From the NCBI RefSeq assembly GCF_001907235.1, contig NZ_MQVS01000005.1, forward strand, positions 122,222 through 186,221: a stretch of 64,000 nucleotides of DNA, read 5' to 3'. Positions 8,698-17,457 of the stretch are shown here, one piece after another. This stretch comes from Buchananella hordeovulneris. Its GTDB lineage: Bacteria > Actinomycetota > Actinomycetes > Actinomycetales > Actinomycetaceae. The notes under the pieces were generated by a model. It searched no databases, was not told the DNA's origin, and was given only the letters and a program-made list of their open reading frames with translations. The stretch's first letter is position 1, and every line of letters begins with the position of its first letter. The translations under genes were made by a program, and so were the position numbers.

Positions 8698-9984
8698 ATG
8701 CCGGAAGTTTCCCTCGCCGTCCTTGGGGCGGGCACGGTTGGTTCCCAGGTGCTGCGGCTGCTGGGGCAGCGCGCTGACGATCTCGCTGCCCGCGCCGGGG
8801 CCCAGTTGGTGGTCAAGGCCGTTGCGGTGCGTAATCTCGCCACCCCGCGCCCCGACTTCATCGACCCCGCGCTGTTGACGACCGACGCGCGGGCCGCCAT
8901 GGCGGGAGTTGACATTGTGGTGGAGCTGATTGGGGGGATCGAGCCTGCCCGCAGCTTGGTGCTGGCGGCCTTGGCGCAAGGCAGCACCGTGGTCACCGGC
9001 AACAAGGCCCTGCTGGCCGCGCACGGGCCCGAGCTATACGAGGCCGCCGCCGCCAGTGGCGCCGACCTGTACTACGAGGCCGCCGTGGCCGGGGCGGTGC
9101 CCGTCGTCTACGCCATTCGCGAGTCTCTCGCCGGGGACCGCATTACCAAGATTCTCGGCATCGTTAACGGCACCACGAACTACATCCTGGACGAGATGAC
9201 GACCAAGGGCCTGGACTTCCAGGAGGCCCTGGCCACGGCCCAACAATTGGGATACGCCGAGGCTGATCCGACGGCCGACGTCGACGGCCACGACGCCGCG
9301 GCCAAGGCCGCGATCTTGTCCTCCCTGGCCTTCCACACGCGGGTCGCCAGTAAGGACGTGCCGGTCACCGGGATCCGGCACATCACCGCGGCGGACATCG
9401 CCCAGGCCCGCGCGGACGGTTACGTCATCAAGCTGCTGGCCTCGGCCGAGCGACACGCCGACGGATACGACGTGCGAGTCGAGCCGCGGCTGGTGCCGCT
9501 CGTGCACCCGTTGGCCAGCGTCAGCGGCGCGTTCAATGCGGTAGTCGTGGAGAGTGAGGCGGCTGGACGGCTCATGTTTTACGGTCAGGGGGCCGGCGGG
9601 GCGCCGACCGCCTCGGCCGTGCTCGGTGACGTGGTGGCGGCCGCCAGCCACAAGGTGCGGGGCGGTAACGCGCCTGCCGAATTGGCCTACGCCGACCTTG
9701 CCGCCCTGCCGCCCAGCCGGGTCCGGGCCCGGCGGTGCCTGACCATTGAACTGTGCGACCAGCCGGGGCAGTTGGCGGCGGTGGCTAACATTCTGGCCGG
9801 GCACGACATTTCGATCGACCGGGTGCATCAGCGACCCTTGGCCGCCCAAGAAGGGCAGCCACGGGCGGCGGTGACGATCATGACCAAGGCCGCCACCCGG
9901 GCCGCTCTCGACGCGGCCGTGACCGAACTGGGCTCGCTCGCGGTCCGCATCATCAACGTCCTGACGGTGGAAGGAAACGACTAA
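8698..9984 (+). CDS. hom: Homoserine dehydrogenase
   Basis: 428 aa. It reduces aspartate-4-semialdehyde to homoserine for threonine and methionine. The N-terminal Rossmann motif is G-A-G-T-V-G. The catalytic domain has V-N-G-T-T-N-Y-I-L and [12 protein letters not shown], and a C-terminal ACT domain (from about residue 345, [12 protein letters not shown]) suggests feedback control by threonine. The start was chosen by its ribosome-binding site. Its TAA overlaps the thrC ATG by one base, giving a hom-thrC-thrB unit. Confidence 0.96.
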   Translation: MPEVSLAVLGAGTVGSQVLRLLGQRADDLAARAGAQLVVKAVAVRNLATPRPDFIDPALLTTDARAAMAGVDIVVELIGGIEPARSLVLAALAQGSTVVTGNKALLAAHGPELYEAAAASGADLYYEAAVAGAVPVVYAIRESLAGDRITKILGIVNGTTNYILDEMTTKGLDFQEALATAQQLGYAEADPTADVDGHDAAAKAAILSSLAFHTRVASKDVPVTGIRHITAADIAQARADGYVIKLLASAERHADGYDVRVEPRLVPLVHPLASVSGAFNAVVVESEAAGRLMFYGQGAGGAPTASAVLGDVVAAASHKVRGGNAPAELAYADLAALPPSRVRARRCLTIELCDQPGQLAAVANILAGHDISIDRVHQRPLAAQEGQPRAAVTIMTKAATRAALDAAVTELGSLAVRIINVLTVEGND

Positions 9985-11063
9985 TGGCACACCAGTGGCG
10001 CGGGCTAATCGAAGAATACCGCGAGCGCCTGCCGATTGCGGCAGACGACCCCGTAGTGAGCCTATTGGAGGGCGGCACCCCGCTGGTACCGGCTCCGGCC
10101 CTGTCCGCGCGGGTGGATGCGCAGGTGTGGGTGAAGGTGGAGGGCGCCAACCCCACCGGGTCCTTCAAGGATCGCGGCATGACCATGGCGATGAGCAAGG
10201 TGGCGGCCACTGACACGCAGATGGTGGTGTGCGCCTCAACGGGTAACACCTCCGCCTCGGCTGCCGCCTACGCGGTGGCGGCGGGCCTGCGCTGCGCCGT
10301 CGTGCTGCCCACCGGCAAGATTGCCGCGGGCAAGCTGGCCCAGGCCATCGTGCACGGGGCCGAGCTGGTGGCCGTGGACGGCAACTTCGACGACTGCCTG
10401 ACGATGGCGCGTTCCCTGGCGGCCAACTACCCGGTGGCCCTGGTTAACTCGGTCAACCCCTACCGGCTGCAGGGACAAAAGACCGCAGCTTTCGAGATCG
10501 TGGATGCGCTGGGCGATGCCCCCGACATTCACGTCCTGCCGGTCGGCAATGCTGGCAATATCTCGGCCTACTGGATGGGCTACCGCGAGTACGCGGGCCT
10601 GGACGCGGGGGCCGACTTCGCCCCGCAGGCCACCAAGACCCCCCGCATGTGGGGAGTGCAGGCCGCCGGGGCCGCGCCCTTTGTCAGCGGTGCCCCCGTG
10701 GCTCAGCCCGAGACGATCGCCACCGCGATCCGGATCGGTAACCCGGCCTCGTGGGAGCTGGCAATTGCGGCCCGCGACCAGTCCGGGGGCGCCATCACCG
10801 CCGTCAGCGACGCGGAGATCCTGGCCGCCCAGGCCCTGCTGGCTGCCGAGGTGGGCATCTTCGTCGAGCCGGCGTCGGCCGCGTCGATCGCGGGCCTGCT
10901 GGCCGCCCACGCGCGCGGCGAGGTACCCGCGGGGGCCCGCATCGTCTGCACGGTGACCGGCAATGGTCTGAAGGACACCGCCACCGCGCTCGGTGAGCGG
11001 CAGATCGAGCCGACGGTCATCCCGCCGCAGGCTGCGGCGGCCGCCGAGTTCCTCGGACTGTAG
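9984..11063 (+). CDS. thrC: Threonine synthase
   Basis: 359 aa, close to the usual length of the actinobacterial type. It is a PLP-dependent fold-II enzyme that converts O-phosphohomoserine to threonine. The PLP lysine is in [11 protein letters not shown] (about residue 58). The phosphate-binding Gly-rich loop is V-G-N-A-G-N, and S-T-G-N-T-S is the substrate loop. It overlaps hom by one base and is followed by thrB after 8 nt. Confidence 0.96.
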   Translation: MAHQWRGLIEEYRERLPIAADDPVVSLLEGGTPLVPAPALSARVDAQVWVKVEGANPTGSFKDRGMTMAMSKVAATDTQMVVCASTGNTSASAAAYAVAAGLRCAVVLPTGKIAAGKLAQAIVHGAELVAVDGNFDDCLTMARSLAANYPVALVNSVNPYRLQGQKTAAFEIVDALGDAPDIHVLPVGNAGNISAYWMGYREYAGLDAGADFAPQATKTPRMWGVQAAGAAPFVSGAPVAQPETIATAIRIGNPASWELAIAARDQSGGAITAVSDAEILAAQALLAAEVGIFVEPASAASIAGLLAAHARGEVPAGARIVCTVTGNGLKDTATALGERQIEPTVIPPQAAAAAEFLGL

Positions 11064-11071
11064 GGCGCGCC

Positions 11072-11995
11072 ATGTCGATCGTGCGGGAGCAAGCCACCGT
11101 CGTCGTCCCAGCCACCTCGGCCAATCTCGGGCCGGGCTTTGACAGCCTCGGTCTGGCCCTCGGCATCTACGACGAGATCACCGCGCGTGCCACCACTGGG
11201 GCCACCGAGGTGACGATTCACGGGCAAGGGGCGAGCAGGGTCGCCACTGACGAGCGCAACCTGGTGGTGCGAGCGCTGCGCGTCGGCCTGGAGGCCGCCG
11301 GGGCGCCCGAATGCGGGTTGGAGTTGACTTGTCACAACCGGATTCCGCACGGGCGGGGCCTCGGCTCCTCGGCGGCGGCGGTCGTGGCGGGGCTCATGCT
11401 GGCCCGGGGCCTGACCACCCCGCCGGTTACGCCGTCCGAGTTCGACCCGGCCAGCCGGGGCGTGCTCAACGACGAGCTGTTGTTGGAGCTGGCCACCGAG
11501 TTCGAGGGACATCCGGATAATGTCGCCCCTGCGCTTTACGGCGGGGCGACCGTCGCCTACGTGGACGGCGACGGACGGGGGCGGGCCGCCCGCGTGCCGC
11601 TGGGGCGGGAACTGCCGCTGACGGTCCTGGTTCCGGAGGTGCGCCTGGCCACCAAGAAGGCGCGGGCGGCGCTGCCCGCCAGCGTCCCGCACGGGGACGC
11701 GGCCTTCAACGTGGCTCGCGCCTGCCTGCTGGTGCTGGCCCTGGCCGGGGGCGAGGTAGAGCTACTGACCGCCACGGAGGATCGGCTCCACCAGGACTCC
11801 CGCCGTGCCTCCATGCCCGGCACTGTCGGCGCCGTCGACGCGCTACGACGTCGCGGACTGCCCGCGGTCGTCTCCGGGGCCGGGCCCTCCATCCTGGTGC
11901 TGGCGCACCTGGATGCCGAGCTGCGCAGCGAGTTGTCCCGCGACTGGCAGGTGCTGACGCCGTCGCTGGACATGAGTGGAGCGCGCCTGCGCTAG
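11072..11995 (+). CDS. thrB: Homoserine kinase
   Basis: 307 aa GHMP kinase that phosphorylates homoserine, supplying ThrC. The N-terminus has P-A-T-S-A-N-L-G-P-G-F-D, and the ATP loop is G-R-G-L-G-S-S-A-A-A. G-H-P-D-N-V-A-P lies near residue 150, and the C-terminus has S-G-A-G-P-S. It closes the threonine operon. In M. tuberculosis rho follows here, but in this window a 3-kb toxin module intervenes. Confidence 0.95.
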   Translation: MSIVREQATVVVPATSANLGPGFDSLGLALGIYDEITARATTGATEVTIHGQGASRVATDERNLVVRALRVGLEAAGAPECGLELTCHNRIPHGRGLGSSAAAVVAGLMLARGLTTPPVTPSEFDPASRGVLNDELLLELATEFEGHPDNVAPALYGGATVAYVDGDGRGRAARVPLGRELPLTVLVPEVRLATKKARAALPASVPHGDAAFNVARACLLVLALAGGEVELLTATEDRLHQDSRRASMPGTVGAVDALRRRGLPAVVSGAGPSILVLAHLDAELRSELSRDWQVLTPSLDMSGARLR

Positions 11996-12085
11996 CTAGC
12001 GGGGCACTTTCGGGGCGGCCGGTTGCCGGACTGCCGGTGATATGCCTGCTAGCGTCGATGGGGAAGTCCGATGAAAGGAGCTCCG

Positions 12086-13732
12086 TTGACCCGCCCAACT
12101 GACTGGTCTGCGTTGTCCTTGTCTAGCGACCCAACGCCGGGCGATCCGGCGGTTGTGCGAGAGGGAGGCCGCAAGTATAAGGCGGTAGCGGATTCGATAA
12201 AACGAATTGCCGATAACATGCGGAAGCTGTCGGCAGGGACGGTGCAATCGCAGTCGGTGCAGGCACTCATGGAGTCCCGCGATACTGTTGTAGAGGGGGT
12301 AGGGAAGGCTGAGAATCGGTACCGGCAGGCTGGCCAGGCACTGGAGGACTACGCGGTAGTCCTCGATCGGGTCCAGGTAGAGACCGCGGAAGCCCTGGCC
12401 AAAGCTCGCAGCGCGGTGACGGACAGGGACGCGGCAGAGGCCGCGGCCAAGCGTTACGACACCAGCGCTGAATCTGCAGGCACCGACGACAGCTTGCAAG
12501 AAAAGTACTCCCGCCGCGCTGCCGAGGAGCGAAGCGCTGCCGCCGACGCCCGGAGCACAATTGCCGCCCAGCAGACAGTGGTGCAGCAGGCGGTAGCGGA
12601 CCGCGACGCCGCTGCCCGCACTGCGATAGACGGCATCAATATGGCAACCGAGAGCGACGGTCTGAACGACGGCTGGTGGGAAAACTGGGGCGCCAAGCTA
12701 ACGAAGATACTGGCGAAGATATGCGAATTTGTATCCATGGTGACCGGCATCTTGGCGTTGCTGGTGTGTTGGATCCCGGTGATCGGCCAAGCAATGGCAG
12801 CTGTGCTGATGACCATTTCTGCCGTCGCGGGGATCCTAGCGGCATTGGGTAATATTTTGCTGGCAGCTACCGGGCAGATCTCTTGGAAGGAAGCGCTGCT
12901 GTCTATCGGGATGGCGGTGTTATCGTGCATCGGGCTCGGCTGGTTCAGGGGCGCTTTCGGGGCGTTGTGTCGGGCGGTGCCGTTGTTAGGAAAGGGGGCG
13001 GCAAGCGTCTCGCGGGCGGCCTCCGCGGTAGCCGCCGGAGTGAAAGGTACGGCGGCCTTTCAGAAGCTGGCTCAGGCTTACGGGCGTGCCAACAGTGCGG
13101 TGCGGACGTTGGTGGCCAAAGCGGTCTCTAAGACGCCACTAAATCAGTTCAAACAGACCTTTGACGTTCACATGGCAATTCTGCGGAGGAACCTGGAGAC
13201 AAGATTTGGAAAATCCACTACTCCGGTTCGTTTCAGGGAGACCCATGGACTGGATGATGCAGCGCGGGCATTTCTGCGGGATCGGGCGGTTCCACGGGGG
13301 GCAACCCGCGAATTTAGGCGCGAATTTACTGAGAAATACGCGGGCATGCCTAAACAGAGGGACCCGGCTTTGAAGGCGCCTAAGGGTGGTGACCCAATAT
13401 ATTCCCGTGTTGAGCAAATCCAGACTGAGCACATTGTGCCCTTTGATGACATTATTCGTATGGATGGTTTTGATAAGCTCTCTGAGGTGCATCGGCTCCA
13501 GGTTGTGCGAGAGGCAGAGAATCTGATGCCGCTGAGTCAACCGGCTAATGCTTCGCGACAGGCGACGCACTACTCAGATTGGACCCAGGTTGTGTCTGGC
13601 AGGCACGCGGGAGCCACGGTGCCAGCTCTCTATCGGCATCAAATGGCGAGCCTGCAAAATGTTTTGCAGGACAGGATGCAGTTCATTATCGACGATTTAG
13701 TGGCTTCGATGAAGACAAGTAGGGGCGGGTAG
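12086..13732 (+). CDS. Polymorphic toxin: T7SS-type signal, membrane region, HNH nuclease-like tip
   Basis: 548 aa from TTG 12086, chosen because AAAGGAG ends 5 nt upstream. An ATG at 12071 is in frame but lacks a site. The N-terminus (R-P-T-D-W-S ... D-P-T-P-G-D-P) matches the putative T7SS secretion-signal domain of actinobacterial effectors. An Ala/Glu-rich helical domain follows (about 25-200), then a hydrophobic helix region (about 213-265), a linker, and a C-terminal nuclease-like module. That module has T-E-H-I-V-P-F (His449), E-N-L-M-P-L (Asn479) and P-A-N-A-S-R (Asn488), an HNH/His-Me-finger pattern. Base composition drops over the C-terminal third. Two putative immunity genes follow at once. 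The family was assigned from motifs; DNA as the target is inferred. Confidence 0.75.
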   Translation: MTRPTDWSALSLSSDPTPGDPAVVREGGRKYKAVADSIKRIADNMRKLSAGTVQSQSVQALMESRDTVVEGVGKAENRYRQAGQALEDYAVVLDRVQVETAEALAKARSAVTDRDAAEAAAKRYDTSAESAGTDDSLQEKYSRRAAEERSAAADARSTIAAQQTVVQQAVADRDAAARTAIDGINMATESDGLNDGWWENWGAKLTKILAKICEFVSMVTGILALLVCWIPVIGQAMAAVLMTISAVAGILAALGNILLAATGQISWKEALLSIGMAVLSCIGLGWFRGAFGALCRAVPLLGKGAASVSRAASAVAAGVKGTAAFQKLAQAYGRANSAVRTLVAKAVSKTPLNQFKQTFDVHMAILRRNLETRFGKSTTPVRFRETHGLDDAARAFLRDRAVPRGATREFRREFTEKYAGMPKQRDPALKAPKGGDPIYSRVEQIQTEHIVPFDDIIRMDGFDKLSEVHRLQVVREAENLMPLSQPANASRQATHYSDWTQVVSGRHAGATVPALYRHQMASLQNVLQDRMQFIIDDLVASMKTSRGG

Positions 13733-13736
13733 CTCG

Positions 13737-14492
13737 ATGAGCGAAAAGCGCGGATCGGCACTGCGGGAGCGCATTGAATATTTGCAAAACTATGTGTTTG
13801 GGCGCGGCGAGCTGACCTTTCTGGATGGTCCAGTGGCGGCGAGCGTGGCGGTCCCGGACTGTTGGCGGCGATTGCCGGAGCTTGTGCCCGAGGGGCGGGT
13901 CGGCCTCGCAGTGGGGAAAGTGCGGGAGGTCCTTGGTGGCCGACTCCCGATCACTTCACAACTATTTTCTGTTTTCACTCGCGATGTTGAGCTAGTGCGG
14001 ATAGGGAATGATTATTTCCTGCTATACTTGCTTATCGGGCCCCACGGAGATGCGGCCTATTACCTTGGAGGCAACCCGCTGCAGCCTGAGCAAATAGACC
14101 CGCCGCTGCGCCCCGAACTGGGTGAGTTGGGGTCGAGGTGGGGAGAACTGCCGGAAGAACTACAGAGCTTCTATCGGCAAGTGCACAGCGGGTTGTCGGC
14201 CCTGGAGATGCGTTGCTATGGCCTGAACCCCTCGTGGGGGGTGCGGTGTCTTGGGGATTTCGACCTGGGGGCAGATAACCCGCTGCGTCCCCAATTTGCC
14301 GATGCCTACGTTTTCTTTTCCACCTGGCGTTTCGGTGGCAACATGCTGGCGATTGATCTGGCTGGCGACGCTCCAGACAATGGTATTTTGTGGATGCGGG
14401 ACGACGAAAACCGCTTGGGCGTGAATTTCTGGGGATACCTGGACATGTTATGGGCATTGGCTATCGGTGACATGCTTTCCGTAGAAATCTAG
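13737..14492 (+). CDS. Putative immunity protein 1 (SUKH-like)
   Basis: 251 aa, starting 4 nt after the toxin stop. No signal peptide or membrane segment, so probably cytoplasmic. The C-terminal half has L-P-E-E-L-Q-S-F-Y-R-Q-V-H-S-G-L, then A-D-A-Y-V-F-F-S ... G-G-N-M-L-A-I-D-L and W-G-Y-L-D-M-L. This order resembles the SMI1/KNR4 (SUKH) immunity fold: an L-P-x-x-x-x-x-F-Y helix, then strands bearing G-N/D-x-L-x-x-D. The next gene has the same layout, so the two are paralogues. Position and type suggest it blocks the adjacent nuclease. The start region is AT-richer than the backbone. The SUKH assignment is tentative. Confidence 0.55.
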   Translation: MSEKRGSALRERIEYLQNYVFGRGELTFLDGPVAASVAVPDCWRRLPELVPEGRVGLAVGKVREVLGGRLPITSQLFSVFTRDVELVRIGNDYFLLYLLIGPHGDAAYYLGGNPLQPEQIDPPLRPELGELGSRWGELPEELQSFYRQVHSGLSALEMRCYGLNPSWGVRCLGDFDLGADNPLRPQFADAYVFFSTWRFGGNMLAIDLAGDAPDNGILWMRDDENRLGVNFWGYLDMLWALAIGDMLSVEI

Positions 14493-14501
14493 GAGGAGTG
14501 C

Positions 14502-15260
14502 GTGGGTTGGTTCGGCAGACGGCGGGATGGGGCTGGGCCGCGCGGTAATGGCCCGGACCCCAGTTCGGTTGCCTACTTTGCGGCCCACTGGCCGGGGGGA
14601 GGCACATTGGGAGAAGGAGGACAGGACGTCGGCGCCCCTGCCCACTGGCGGCGCCTTGTCTTCGCCGCCTCACCCGCAGAGCGGGTAGCGGCCTGGCGGG
14701 CAGAATTCGGTCAGGCGTGGCGGCAGCGGCTACCCCAAAGTTGGGCGGTGGTGGAACAGACGTTGACCGATGTGGCATTGGCCGAGCTGTCTGGTTCCCC
14801 CTGCCTGATAGGCAGGTTGGAGACGGACAACGGGGTGGAGTTCCTGGTGGCGGCAGCACCAGTGGAGCCTGCTGCGGCGCAGGCGCAGCTGGCGGCGCGC
14901 GGCGTCAGCTGGCAGGACGTCCCGGACTCGGTGCGCCACTGGTATGAGAAGGTGCACGGGGCGCTGTGGCTTGGGGCGTTCATGCCCATCTTGCGCTCTT
15001 TGCCCGAGGTGGAGAACCTGGCGGAATACGCCACGCTGCCGCCCGCCGACTATCCCGACTTCGCGGCCTGCTACGTGTTTTCCGAGCGGGGCAACGGCGA
15101 CCCCGTGGTCTTGCGCTTGTCCGCGCCAGGAGCCGGACAGGCGTACCTGTGGGGGCACGACTCCAGCGGCCCGCAGGGCCCTCAGCTAACCGTGGTTGAC
15201 TTTTGGTCGGCCATCGACTGGCACCTGGCCGCCGAGCTGGGCGGGAGCGAGCTCACCTAG
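14502..15260 (+). CDS. Putative immunity protein 2, paralogue of the preceding gene
   Basis: 252 aa from a GTG preceded by AGGAGGAG. It shares the C-terminal layout of its neighbour: V-P-D-S-V-R-H-W-Y-E-K-V-H-G, then A-A-C-Y-V-F-S-E ... G-D-P-V-V-L-R-L-S-A and a final hydrophobic helix. The N-terminal half also aligns loosely (P-A-H-W-R-R-L against P-D-C-W-R-R-L). Sequence identity looks low, so the duplication is old or the copies protect against different toxins. It may be an orphan immunity gene left from an earlier toxin tip. It is GC-rich like the chromosome, unlike the toxin tip. Function is inferred from context only. Confidence 0.5.
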   Translation: MGWFGRRRDGAGPRGNGPDPSSVAYFAAHWPGGGTLGEGGQDVGAPAHWRRLVFAASPAERVAAWRAEFGQAWRQRLPQSWAVVEQTLTDVALAELSGSPCLIGRLETDNGVEFLVAAAPVEPAAAQAQLAARGVSWQDVPDSVRHWYEKVHGALWLGAFMPILRSLPEVENLAEYATLPPADYPDFAACYVFSERGNGDPVVLRLSAPGAGQAYLWGHDSSGPQGPQLTVVDFWSAIDWHLAAELGGSELT

Positions 15261-15287
15261 CTGCCTGCCGGGGCAGGAGGGCCGGTT

Positions 15288-15296
15288 TGCTATACT
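15288..15296 (+). promoter_or_regulatory. Extended -10 promoter element upstream of rho
   Basis: TG-C-TATACT at 15288-15296 fits an extended -10 (TGnTATAAT-like). No clear -35 box is present. It leaves a leader of roughly 115 nt before the rho TTG, long enough for autoregulation. A small hairpin (CCTGC/GCAGG) lies just upstream. Confidence 0.45.
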
Positions 15297-15417
15297 GTCG
15301 GCGAGCGCCAGCTGTAGATGGTCCGGCGCCCCGCCAGCGAACGAGGCTGGTATCCCAACTGCCTAGCGCAGTTTCACTCCATTCGATCCGTGCAATAGGC
15401 ACGCAGGAGGAACCCAA

Positions 15418-17286
15418 TTGAGTGACGAGTCCACGAACGCAGGGGCATTGACTGCCATGCGCCTGCCCGAGCTGAAGCAGCTCGCCAAGGAACTCGGCGT
15501 CCCCAGCGTCTCCACCAAACGCAAGCCGGAGCTCATCGCCGCCATTTCCGCGATCCGCGTGGCGCAGCGGCAAAAGGCCGCAGAGCCTGTCGCCCCCACC
15601 CCGCAGGCCGAGCGCGGCGAGGATGCCGCTGCGGAGCGGCGGGTGGCGCCCCGGCGGCGGGCGGCCAGTGAGGTAGCCGCCGTCGTTCCGTCGCAGGAAA
15701 CTGCCGCAGAGCTCCCCGTCGAACCCACCCGGGGCGAGGGCGTGCGGGTGGAGGCTACCAGCCGCGGGGAGCGTGCCGGCCGGTTGCAACGCGCCGAGCA
15801 CGACGTGCGGCGCCGCACCCGCCGGGGTGTGAGCGCCCCGGCCGCCGAACCGGGCGAAGCCCCGCTGCTGGACGTGAAGTCCGAGCTGGCCCGCACCCGC
15901 GAGGAGGCGGCCGCCCGCCCGGAGCGGCGCCTGGACCAAGACGCCCAACGCGCCCTGGAGCAGGTCTCCGAGGCGGCGGGGGAGCGGCGTCAGCAGCGGC
16001 GGGAACGGGACCGCGATCGCGACCGGGAGCGCGACGACGAGCGCGGCGGGCGCAGTCGCCGCAACCGGCGGGACCGCAACAAGCGGCGCGGCCGCGGCGG
16101 CGACGTCGAGGTCGATATCGAGATTTCGGAAGACGACGTCCTCATCCCGATCGCGGGCATCCTGGACGTGCAGGACAACCACGCCTTCGTGCGCACCTCC
16201 GGTTACCTGCCGGGGCCGAAGGACGTGTACGTGACCATGAACCAGGTGCGGCGCAATGGTCTACGGCCGGGTGATGCTGTGCAGGGCGCCATCCGCGCCC
16301 CGCGCGATGGCGAGTCCCAGCCCACCTCGGGGCGGGGCGTGAACAAGGCCAACCCGCTGGTGCGGCTGGACCGGGTGAACTCCATGACGGTGGAGGAGGC
16401 CAAGGCGCGGCCCGAGTTCGCCAAGCTGGTGCCGCTCTACCCCAACGAGCAGCTCCGCTTGGAGACCACCCCGAAGGCCCTGACCCCGCGCGTGATCGAC
16501 ATCGTGGCCCCCATCGGGAAGGGGCAGCGCGGGCTGATCGTCTCCCCGCCCAAGGCGGGTAAGACCATCGTGTTGCAGCAGATCGCCAACGCGATCGCCG
16601 TCAACAACCCCGAGGTGCACCTGATGGTGGTGCTGGTGGACGAGCGGCCCGAAGAGGTCACCGACATGGAGCGCACCGTCAAGGGGGAGGTCATCGCCTC
16701 GACCTTCGACCGTCCCGCTTCCGACCACACCATCGTCGCGGAGCTGGCTATCGAGCGGGCCAAGCGCTTGGTGGAGCTGGGGCAGGACGTGGTGGTGTTG
16801 CTTGACTCCATCACCCGCCTCGGCCGCGCCTACAACCTGGCCGCCCCCGCCTCGGGCCGCATCCTGTCCGGTGGGGTGGACGCCTCGGCCCTCTACCCGC
16901 CCAAGCGATTCTTCGGGGCGGCCCGGAACGTGGAGAACGGCGGCAGCCTGACGATCCTCGCCACGGCCCTGGTGGAGACCGGCTCGAAGATGGACGAGGT
17001 CATCTTCGAGGAGTTCAAGGGCACCGGCAACATGGAGCTGCGGCTGTCGCGGCAGCTGGCGGACCGGCGCATCTTCCCGGCGGTCGATGTCAACGCGTCG
17101 GGCACGCGCCGCGAGGAGATCCTGCTCAAGCCCGAAGAGCTCAAGGTCTTGTGGAAGCTGCGGCGGGTGCTGGCCGGCCTGGAGCCGAGCCAGGCTATCG
17201 ACATCGTGTTGGGCAAGCTGCGCGAGACCCAGTCGAACGCCGAGTTCTTGCTGACTGTCGCCAAGACGACGCCCAGCGACGACTAA
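15418..17286 (+). CDS. rho: Transcription termination factor Rho
   Basis: 622 aa from TTG, with AGGAGG 7 nt upstream. It is a hexameric RNA-dependent ATPase that ends transcription. After a Rho_N-like start (residues about 10-45, A-M-R-L-P-E-L-K-Q-L-A), a long low-complexity insert rich in Arg, Glu and Asp reaches about residue 225. This is typical of high-GC actinobacterial Rho. Next come the RNA-binding cold-shock-like domain (G-I-L-D-V-Q-D-N-H-A-F-V-R) and the ATPase core, with Walker A P-P-K-A-G-K-T (Lys382) and the V-L-L-D-S-I-T-R-L segment. The protein is complete. Its neighbour upstream is the toxin module instead of thrB. Confidence 0.96.
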   Translation: MSDESTNAGALTAMRLPELKQLAKELGVPSVSTKRKPELIAAISAIRVAQRQKAAEPVAPTPQAERGEDAAAERRVAPRRRAASEVAAVVPSQETAAELPVEPTRGEGVRVEATSRGERAGRLQRAEHDVRRRTRRGVSAPAAEPGEAPLLDVKSELARTREEAAARPERRLDQDAQRALEQVSEAAGERRQQRRERDRDRDRERDDERGGRSRRNRRDRNKRRGRGGDVEVDIEISEDDVLIPIAGILDVQDNHAFVRTSGYLPGPKDVYVTMNQVRRNGLRPGDAVQGAIRAPRDGESQPTSGRGVNKANPLVRLDRVNSMTVEEAKARPEFAKLVPLYPNEQLRLETTPKALTPRVIDIVAPIGKGQRGLIVSPPKAGKTIVLQQIANAIAVNNPEVHLMVVLVDERPEEVTDMERTVKGEVIASTFDRPASDHTIVAELAIERAKRLVELGQDVVVLLDSITRLGRAYNLAAPASGRILSGGVDASALYPPKRFFGAARNVENGGSLTILATALVETGSKMDEVIFEEFKGTGNMELRLSRQLADRRIFPAVDVNASGTRREEILLKPEELKVLWKLRRVLAGLEPSQAIDIVLGKLRETQSNAEFLLTVAKTTPSDD

Positions 17287-17295
17287 CAGTCGTCC

Positions 17296-17333
17296 CGGGG
17301 GCGGGTCGCGCGTTTGCGGGGCCCGCCCCTTTT
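17296..17333 (+). terminator. Intrinsic terminator after rho
   Basis: GGGGCGGG (17298-17305) pairs with CCCGCCCC (17322-17329), followed by TTTT. It lies 12 nt after the rho stop codon. Confidence 0.85.
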
Positions 17334-17352
17334 GCTGTCTCTTCGCAGGTGC

Positions 17353-17430
17353 GCCACCCTAGTTGACGCTGGGGAGACCATAAGTGGCATATATGGCGCC
17401 TACGGCGCGTAGACAGCCAACTAGGGTGGG
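17353..17430. repeat. Dispersed palindromic repeat, copy 1
   Basis: A perfect 12-bp inverted repeat, CCACCCTAGTTG (17354-17365) and CAACTAGGGTGG (17418-17429), encloses 52 bp that include TATATGGCGCC. Read on the minus strand, its right arm matches the block at 63852-63891 with identical internal spacing. It lies between the convergent rho and SIMPL-domain genes and looks REP-like. Confidence 0.75.
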
Positions 17431-17457
17431 GCCTCCGGGCTGTGGTGCGCCGCGCCG

